A stretch of DNA of 64,000 nt from Gigaspora rosea (taxonomy: Eukaryota > Glomeromycota > Glomeromycetes > Diversisporales > Gigasporaceae): the NCBI GenBank assembly GCA_003550325.1, contig QKWP01000372.1, positions 206,921 through 270,920 on the forward strand, given 5' to 3'. Below are positions 56,801 through 64,000 of this stretch, one piece after another. The notes under the pieces are model-generated. The model saw only the letters and a program-made list of their open reading frames with translations. It ran no database searches and had not been told where the DNA came from. The translations under genes and the position numbers were made by a program. The first letter of the stretch is position 1; every line of letters starts with the position of its first letter.

Positions 56801-57107
56801 CAGGGATGATGATTTTCTGCGGTGACTAAACTCAAATTCTGCGGTAATTAAATTTAATTTCTGTAATTATCTGCAAAATAAAATTTTAGCAAATTTCTGC
56901 AATAAAAACCCTGTTTCTGCATACAAAAATTGGAATATTATAAAGCTTTCTGATGATTATGCTCGTATTTTGTTAATTAATTGTCTATCACTTCGCAAAG
57001 CTCACAATTTGATTGGATCCAGGTCAAATTTTAGATCAATTCTGCATAAAATCTAATATCTGCAAATTCTGCGGCATTCTGCATTTTGCAGAAAATCATT
57101 GTCCCTG
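56801..57107. mobile_element. hAT-like element with 8 bp TSD and TTCTGC subterminal repeats
   Basis: Ends CAGGGATGATGATTTTCTGC and the mirrored GCAGAAAATCATTGTCCCTG. Flanks GGCATGCC (56793-56800) and GGCATGCT (57108-57115) agree at 7 of 8. TTCTGCGG/TTCTGCAA-like words recur about ten times, mainly near both ends. 307 bp; the short frame at its right end is a by-product. Confidence 0.8.
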
Positions 57108-57343
57108 GGCATGCTCTATAAGTAGTGATGAACAAATACTGATTTTTTTAAAAATACCACACATAATACAGAATCTATTGGATCTACTAAATTTTTTACA
57201 ATTAATAAATATATATATAAATCATTGCTAAGAATGTAATTTTTTATTAAAATAATAATCACTTCTTATAAATCTTACTACATTTATTACAAATAAAAAT
57301 GCTTATATAGATTTCCTACTATTAAAACATTTGAATCTATAAT

Positions 57344-57622
57344 TAGTGTTGTCACAGGACAGCTCTGGACAATTTGTGGACAATTGTGGACAATTGTGGA
57401 CAAAAAAATAAATCTAAATTACTTAAAATTTTATTAAAATAACCTATTTTTTCTTTTCAAAAAATATTCAGAACTATAAAAAAATATAGAATCATATCTT
57501 TCTTAAACTAATTTATTAAATTTTAAAGTCAAAATATTCTTTGGACAGTTGTGGACACTGTGGACCTTTGGACATGAACATGAGTAAAAAAAGTCTTGGA
57601 CATTGTAGACACGACAACACTG
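57344..57622. mobile_element. hAT-like element, family D, copy 2
   Basis: Ends TAGTGTTGTCACAGGACA and the mirrored GACACGACAACACTG. Flanks TCTATAAT (57336-57343) and CTTATAAT (57623-57630) agree at 6 of 8. Reiterated TGGACAATTG words near the left end parallel the GGGACA words of copy 1 (12823-13319), and the AT-rich core (TAAATTACTTAAAATTTTAT) is homologous to it. Confidence 0.72.
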
Positions 57623-57633
57623 CTTATAATTAT

Positions 57634-57845
57634 TGTGGCGGCTTATGCTGAAATTGACTTATTCTGAAATCCGGGGTCTCTATTTAAATCTATAATATCT
57701 ACTAAAATCTACATATACTCTTTTATTGATAACCCTATCCCTAAACCCTAACCAAACTATAAAAAAAAACACCCCTGAAAAAGCCCTCTAAAATTTTATA
57801 ATTTCATAATAAAATAATTTAAATTTTCAGCATAAGCTGCCACGA
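57634..57845. mobile_element. MITE with GGCTTATGCTGAAA-type ends
   Basis: ATTGTGGCGGCTTATGCTGA at 57634 is mirrored by TCAGCATAAGCTGCCACGAT ending about 57845. The centre has a telomere-like AACCCTATCCCTAAACCCTA (57731-57750). No clear TSD. It starts only about 12 bp after the family D element. Confidence 0.7.
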
Positions 57846-58120
57846 TTATTAAATTATCAATTCAGATTTGCCTTAATTTTATCAATTTGGTTTTAAAATA
57901 TTATTATATAAATATATATTTAAAAATTATAATGATAACAAAGTGATCAAATTATATAAGTATATAAAATTTTATAAGTAATCAGGTGCATAATTAGTAT
58001 AAATATACTAAAATTTATGAGTGATCAGGCACATGTACAAAAATTTATAAGTAACATGTTATATACATACAAAAGCTAATAAATAGCTTATAAGAAATTT
58101 ATAATTAGGTTTATAATTTC

Positions 58121-58405
58121 TAGGGTTCCTCAAATTAAATCAAATCAAATATTGGATCAATTTGAATTTGATCAAATCAAATTGACCCTAATTTGAATTT
58201 GATTTGATTCAAATATTTGAATTTGAATTTGGTTTGAATTTGAATTTTTAATAGTAATTTTCAAATAAAATCAAATATTTGTCAAATCAAATCAAATTTG
58301 GCCTTATTTGAATTTGATCAAATCAAATATAGTCAAATTTGAATTTGTATTGGATCAAATATTTGATTCATATATTTGAAAATCAAATCAAATTGTGGAA
58401 CTCTA
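58121..58405. mobile_element. hAT-like element made of CAAAT words, perfect 8 bp TSD
   Basis: Ends TAGGGTTCCTCAAATTAAAT and the mirrored AAATTGTGGAACTCTA; flanked by ATAATTTC on both sides (58113-58120 and 58406-58413). Almost the whole 285 bp consists of reiterated TTTGAATTTGAT / ATCAAATCAAAT words on both strands. Non-coding. Confidence 0.85.
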
Positions 58406-58413
58406 ATAATTTC

Positions 58414-59753
58414 TAATCATATAGTCACTTTTATACTTAAAAATTATCTAATATCACATAAATGATTGGCTCAAATTTTATTTAACATTAATTACAATAT
58501 TAAATAATTACTAAAATTAGAGATTTTATCTATATAGTATATGATATTTTTGGTATATTATTTTATATAAAAAATTAAAAGTCTTTATTTCTACTTTATT
58601 AATAATAACAATTTAAAAAATTATTTTGATATTCAGTTTGCATATTATCTGTATATATGTATATATATAAAACAAGAACAAATTTCAAGTTGACAGTAGA
58701 TCAACAAATCAAAAAGATAGCTAAGTAGCAATGCATTAGCAAACAATGATTATATGGTGATCCTAGTTATAACTAGAGAATCTAGTATATGCAAGGAAAA
58801 AGATAAGTAAAAATTTAATGGAATTACCAAGTCAGTTTATGGTGTGAATACTAATATACTATATTATCGCAAATAATAATTATAGACATTATTTCAAAAT
58901 TTGCATTTGCAAAAATAGCATACTGGGATTTGAAATAATACTCATGCATGTTCTAAATTAGTATGCACTATATATAGAATACTATAAGATTAAATATATA
59001 GCAAAAGTATTCAACAAATGCTTCATATTTATTCTTTTTAGCTTTAATTGCTTTAAGAATAACTATCATTAAATGTTCAATTAGCACTACCTTATTCTAG
59101 AAGAATAATAAATTGTTATAGCTATTCTTTTTGATTTTAATACTGAAATATAATTTTTGATAATAAGCGAATATTTTATGCATATCCATTTTAAAAGTAG
59201 AACTATAATAGCCTTAGAGTGCTATATAATAATTCCAAAGAACAAAGAATAATAATGTCATAATCTACATGTGGTACTTTATATATGTACAGGTTTTAAA
59301 AAATAAATAATTTGCTTTTTACTATCACTACATAGAAGTTTAACTATAGGTTAATTGTTCTTCTAAATATATACAGTCAACTCGATCCTGTCAAAACTAA
59401 TAACCTGCTACAATCAGTTAAAAACTGATTCACTATACTTGTTCTATAATTAATATCTAATAACCTATCATTTCTAATATCTGGTAGTCTTTATATCTAA
59501 GTTTCTGATAGTGTCATGTAAATATATTCAATCAACTCATATAAAACTTACTATTTTCATATAACATAATATACAAATATCACATGAGCAAAACTTATAT
59601 TTTTGAGACTTCTGCACATACTTTTTTGATACCTCTAGATGTACCCCCAAAATTTATATACTTTTTTGATACTAATATTACATGCAGATCACTATCACTG
59701 GAAGCTTTTTTTATATTCAACTTTGTTGCACATGTTTTAACAAAGATTATATA
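58414..59753. other. AT-rich stretch, no gene seen
   Basis: No frame of interest and no bordered repeat. Confidence 0.45.
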
Positions 59754-60086
59754 GAGTGTGGTCAATTAATATAGCCCATTTTTACAATTTTTTGAAACAC
59801 GAGTTTTTATTAGATTCATATAAATTTTGATGTGATTGACACTATTTAATTATAAATGAAAGTTGATATGCATAATAAAAATCAAGATAGTGTAAAAGAC
59901 AAATTATATAAAGCTGTATAAAGCTAGCACATCACGAGATTACCTGATAGTCACATGTTATCTTTAGGCAATCAAAATCATGAAATTTGATTAGTTCAGA
60001 TCAGTCCAAAAATCAAACAAATGATTAAACTCAATTATTTCAAAATAAGTTATATGTAAAAATGGCTATTTTAATTGACCACACCC
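59754..60086. mobile_element. MITE with GTGTGGTCAATTAA ends
   Basis: GAGTGTGGTCAATTAATATA at 59754 is mirrored by TTTTAATTGACCACACCC ending at 60086; arms of about 31 bp include CCATTTTTACA. Flanks are TA-rich (TATATA / ATATAT), so a TA duplication is possible but not provable. 333 bp, non-coding. Confidence 0.75.
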
Positions 60087-60475
60087 ATATATATTTTTTA
60101 AAATATTATTTATATAATGAGTTTTTCTTAAAAAAGAATAAATCTATTTTACAAGAATATTTTTTTAAAATGAATAAAAATTTTTAGAAAAAAACTCTAT
60201 TTCTGCATAATAAATGTTTTAAAAACAGTATATCATTAAAATTTCACTTTTAAAAAAACTTTTGGCATAATTGAAATTAGTTTATTTAAAGTTAGTACTT
60301 ACTAAAATTTTTAAAAAATTTTCATAAAGGTGGTTTCTTGGATTTTTGGATATAATCCAAGCCAATAGTATTGTTCAGATACAAATTATAGTCATAGTAA
60401 TAATTTTATTTTTTCATTAAAAAATGGAACTATCCAATCCTCTATTTTAATGAATAATAGGCGATTTTTGACTAA

Positions 60476-61472
60476 GGGAAGTGAAATAAATTATGTAATT
60501 AGGATTTACATAGGTCCTGACCCCCAGTGATAGGACTATTAACCAATCAAATTTTATAATATTTAAAAAAAACTCAAAAACATCTTTAATCTAAAAATAA
60601 GTTACTCCACAATTAACAAAAGTCGCTATATAGTAAAGTCTAAATTTTACTAAGCAAATTGATTAAATAGCTTAAATAACCTTATTTAGCAGGTCAAAAT
60701 ACACTTATAATAAAGTTTTCATAAGTATTGGAGAATTTTTTATTAATTGACTTTTGATTTTTATGTTTGACAAAATATTAAAATTTTTTAAAAAAATACA
60801 TTTGCCCACAATTGACAAAAGTCACTACATAGTAAAGTCTATATTTTACTATGCAAATCAATTAAAATCACTTAAATAATCTTATTTAGCAGGTCAAAAT
60901 ACACTTATATAAAATTTTTATAAGTATTAGAGAATTTTTTATTAATTGACTTTTGATTTTTACTTTCAAAGAAAAATTAAAATTTTTTAAAAAAATATAT
61001 TCGCCCCCATATTTAACAAGCATTACTACATAGTAAAGACTAAATTTTACTAAGCAAATTGATTAAAATCATTAAGTAACCTTAATCAGCAGGTCAAAAT
61101 ACAATTACTATAAAATTTTTATAAGTATTAGAGAACTTTTATTAATTGACTTTTGATTTTTACGTTTAATAGAAAAATTAAAATTTTTTAAAAAATATAT
61201 TTGATAAATGTAAAAATTAAAGTCAATTTCTAATACTTATAAAAATTTTGTAATAAGTGTATTTTGACCTGCTGAATAAGTTTACTTAAGTGATTTTAAT
61301 CGATTTGCTTAGTAAAATTTAGACTTTACTATATCAGATATAGCAACTATCTGCTATTAACTAAAAATCGATTTTACTTCAATATTATTGGCTATTTATA
61401 TTATATATATATATAGAACGTGATAGATAGCAGACCCTCCCTAGAAAATTATATGATTTACTGCACTTCTCT
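60476..61472. mobile_element. Family A element, copy 2, with amplified core
   Basis: Tips GGGAAGTGAAATAAA (60476) and the mirrored TTTACTGCACTTCTC (61458-61472). The edge segments match copy 1 (3661-4419) in opposite orientation, including CAGTGATAGGACTATT. The left half of the foldback core is present three times in tandem at about 60625, 60805 and 61020 (CTA-ATAGTAAAG-CTA), giving an element about 240 bp longer than copy 1. Non-coding. Confidence 0.72.
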
Positions 61473-61482
61473 AAAACAAATA

Positions 61483-62857
61483 CTTTGTTTTGAATTTTCA
61501 AAATAGTGTTAACCACTATTTGTTGTATTGATTATCACATAGAGATAGTATCAAAAAAATATATAAATTTTGAGTACATCTAGGAGAATTAAAAAAGTAA
61601 GTGCAGGAGTCTCAAAATGTAAGTTTTGTATAACATGATATCAGTACATGCAAAATCATATGATCAGGTATGACAGTTTCTATAGTGGTTTCTTCAAAAA
61701 ACCTTATATATTATTTATTGTTTAATTTGTTTTCAAAATATACTCATAACCAGTATTTAAAATTTAAATCTAAAGTTATGTTCTCAAAAGAGCATAGTTT
61801 GAATTTTATTGTTCTCAAAAACTTTTTATTATTTATTATATATTAAATATATTGGACATTAATTTTTAAAGAATGTTTATGCTTATCTATTAATATTTTT
61901 TAAAGTTTGCATATGATTCTTCATATTTTTTCAATATAACACAATATATTATATAATTCAATTTTTAATAATTTTGTTAAACTTCAAGTGGTTTTTATAT
62001 TTGCTTATAATAAAACAAGACTTTCTATAATATTTTAATGATGCTACTATTGGTTAATGTAATAAATTAGAATCTAATTACTTTGTTATATTTAACTATT
62101 TAAACTTGGACGCAAATCATTAACTCTTCCCAATGATCACTTGTACCAAAAATTTCCTAAACAAAAGTTAATTTTCTTTAAAATTTATTATATAAACAGG
62201 CTTTTGCCAATTAAATAAACTTGTTCAAAATATAAAATTACATATAGCTATTAAATTTTATAATATTTTAACTTGTTCTTGTTAAAATATATTAAATTTT
62301 AAATAAATAAATATTCTATTCAATTTTGCGATTTGGGCCAAGGAAACTTGTCTTGCTCCTTAAGACAAAGTTGTTCAGCTCTTTGCTGGCTTCATTTCAA
62401 CATATAATACACCCAAAACGGACAAAAACTGAGTATTTTACAAATAAAATACTTTAAATTCTTTTTAATTTTTTATTTTTTTAAAATTTTGTTCTTTTTG
62501 CTTTAACCCCAACAAATTCTAAGGTCTACCCACGTTTTTAATTATCAAATTTTAGTGGTTCTTTTACAAATTACTTAATTTGTACAATCACCTATATTTG
62601 AATTAATTAATTTACACAAAACAAACAATTACAAATTTGTACCTTTTTTAATTTACACAAACTTTGTGTAAATTAGCTACTATTTATATCATAGTTACAC
62701 ATACTACCTTTGTGTTACAAGCCACACAAGCCACAAGCTACACTTGCTACAAGCCACACTAGCCACAGCCACAATATAGTTACACCAACTGTGCAACGTT
62801 ATACAAACCTAAAGTTACCAATCCGAGAAGCTCTCATTAATCTTATCATTATTCAAT
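61483..62857. other. AT-rich stretch upstream of the Gln-rich gene
   Basis: A 25 bp perfect palindrome lies at 62650-62674 (arms AATTTACACAAA, one-base centre). AAGCCACA words repeat at 62718-62780, close to the start of the next gene, possibly in its 5' untranslated region. Confidence 0.5.
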
Positions 62858-64000
62858 ATGCCAACTACTATTGATAATGAACCTGATACAACTGATCTTG
62901 ATACTTTTTTTATGCAATGCCCCAATCGTTTTGGAGTATTCATTCATAAAAGTAGTCCAAATACAGCTAGACCAACTCCATCCAATCTCAAACCAACTGT
63001 ATGTTTTACTAAAAACTTAAGATCCAATCAAATTGCAACTCATTTTTTTCAAGCTCCTACTATGACTGCTACTATTAGATGTCTCTGTAACAAATTCCAT
63101 ACCAAATTTATTTATACAGAAAATACTACCTATACCCTAAATCCTGATCTTGTACCTGTTACTTCCAATTCTCAAACAAAAAAGCTTCTTAGCCGAACTC
63201 TTGAAATTACTGAATTTATCCTCCCTTCTCCTCTACCAATACTTCTTCTTCTTCTTTCTCTTCTGATATCCATACACATAAGTGCTACAAATGCAACCTT
63301 CAAGTTTATTGCCAAAAGAAACAAGATAACAAACATTATCTTCATCATGATGCTATTTTTTATGCAGATCAAATTTATCACAAACAATGCCTTAATTCAA
63401 CTCAACCTCAGCAATCTAATCCACTTACTACTACACTTCAACCATTAACTTCTACCAACTCTTCTGCAACTTCTTCTATGATGGAAATTGATCCTCCTCC
63501 TCCTTCTTCTCCAACAACAACTACTACTCAACAACAACCACAAGTACAAACACAACAAGTACATCAACAACAACCTCTTCAACAAAAAACACAAACTAAT
63601 TAATCTGAACAACAACAACAAATGCAATCCTCTCAACAAGAACAACAACATCAACAAACGCAATCTACTCAACAAGAACAACAACAAATATCTAAAAATG
63701 ATTCTTTGGGCTTAGATTGGTTTCAACTCTATCCTGTTACACCTGATATGGAGCCATACTCCAGACTTAATACATTACTTTCTTAACAAATTTTCTATTT
63801 TATTAAACCATTTCTTATTAACTTTAAGCCTGGTCAAATTAGTAAACAAGCAACAGATACACAACGTGCCTCTAAATATACTTTTAACTACTTACTCAAA
63901 CAAATGGCTGGTCAACAACCCAAATTTCTCTCTGATCTAATCTATCAACATAACCATTCAATTGACAGATCAATTACTATACCTTTTGAAATTATTTTTT
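62858..64000 (+). pseudogene. Gln/Thr-rich gene with frameshift and stops, runs off the window
   Basis: ATG 62858 opens a frame with clear coding character (DNEPDTTDLDTFFMQCPNRF, ATIRCLCNKFHTKF, TLEITEF). Near 63215-63235 the coding signal moves to another frame: SSSSFSSDIHTHKCYKCNLQ, VYCQKKQDNKHYLHHDAIFY, then a Gln/Pro-rich low-complexity stretch and LGLDWFQLYPVTPDMEPYSR, SKQATDTQRASKYTFNYLLK up to the window end. C-x2-C...C and several His suggest a zinc-binding segment. In-frame TAA codons at about 63601 and 63784 lie where CAA (Gln) or another sense codon would fit. No family recognised; possibly a transposon-encoded protein. Whether the frameshift is biological or a sequencing error cannot be told. 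Confidence 0.55.

Noticed and set aside
63445-63687. Leu-rich 80-codon minus-strand frame
   Set aside because: Antisense of CAA-rich (Gln) coding sequence; low-complexity shadow.
1-64000. tRNA, rRNA or other structured RNA genes
   Set aside because: I looked for tRNA T-loop words (GGTTCGA with a matching stem) and conserved rRNA words and found none with supporting structure.

Overview
The window looks like nuclear DNA of an arbuscular mycorrhizal fungus (Glomeromycotina, Rhizophagus or a close relative). The reasons are extreme AT richness, very low density of intact genes, short 59-75 bp GT-AG introns, and remnants of the gene families that are amplified in these fungi: a large F-box-like protein, Sel1 repeats and kelch repeats. 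This is inferred from gene families and composition, not from a database match. I see no tRNA, rRNA, CRISPR array or prokaryotic feature.

Layout. 0-16 kb is almost pure non-autonomous transposon DNA: nested inverted-repeat elements whose borders can often be fixed by target-site duplications (8 bp hAT-type, TA Tc1/mariner-type), plus a solo LTR and a short assembly gap at 12.75 kb. 16-17 kb holds a broken Sel1-repeat gene. 18-23 kb holds a decayed multi-exon gene that joins a transposase-like domain to a RecQ-type DNA helicase; it is flanked downstream by a kelch exon that is duplicated at 26.5-27.1 kb. 28-33 kb is repeats again, including a 9 bp TSD (MULE-like) element and a 0.75 kb retroposed island with a 15 bp TSD.

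33-53 kb is less repetitive. It holds the only convincing intact gene of the window, a 586-residue F-box-like protein on the minus strand (39769-41529), a BED/hAT transposase fragment (43.5-43.9 kb), an unidentified coding remnant (47.3-47.8 kb) and a decayed pogo/Tigger transposase (49.2-51.15 kb) that is split by a 5'-truncated LINE insertion with a 13 bp TSD. 53-62 kb returns to AT-rich repeats with several well-bordered hAT-like miniature elements. The right edge (62.86 kb onward) carries a Gln-rich gene with a frameshift and stop codons that runs off the window.

There is no operon-like cooperation. The window is a record of transposon layers: autonomous genes of at least four classes (transposase-helicase fusion, pogo, hAT/BED, LINE) are all broken, while their short non-autonomous relatives make up most of the intergenic DNA. 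The most unusual items are the transposase-RecQ fusion, the hAT-like palindrome built from four 193 bp hairpin units, and the recurring telomere-like CCCTAA words inside unrelated miniature elements.
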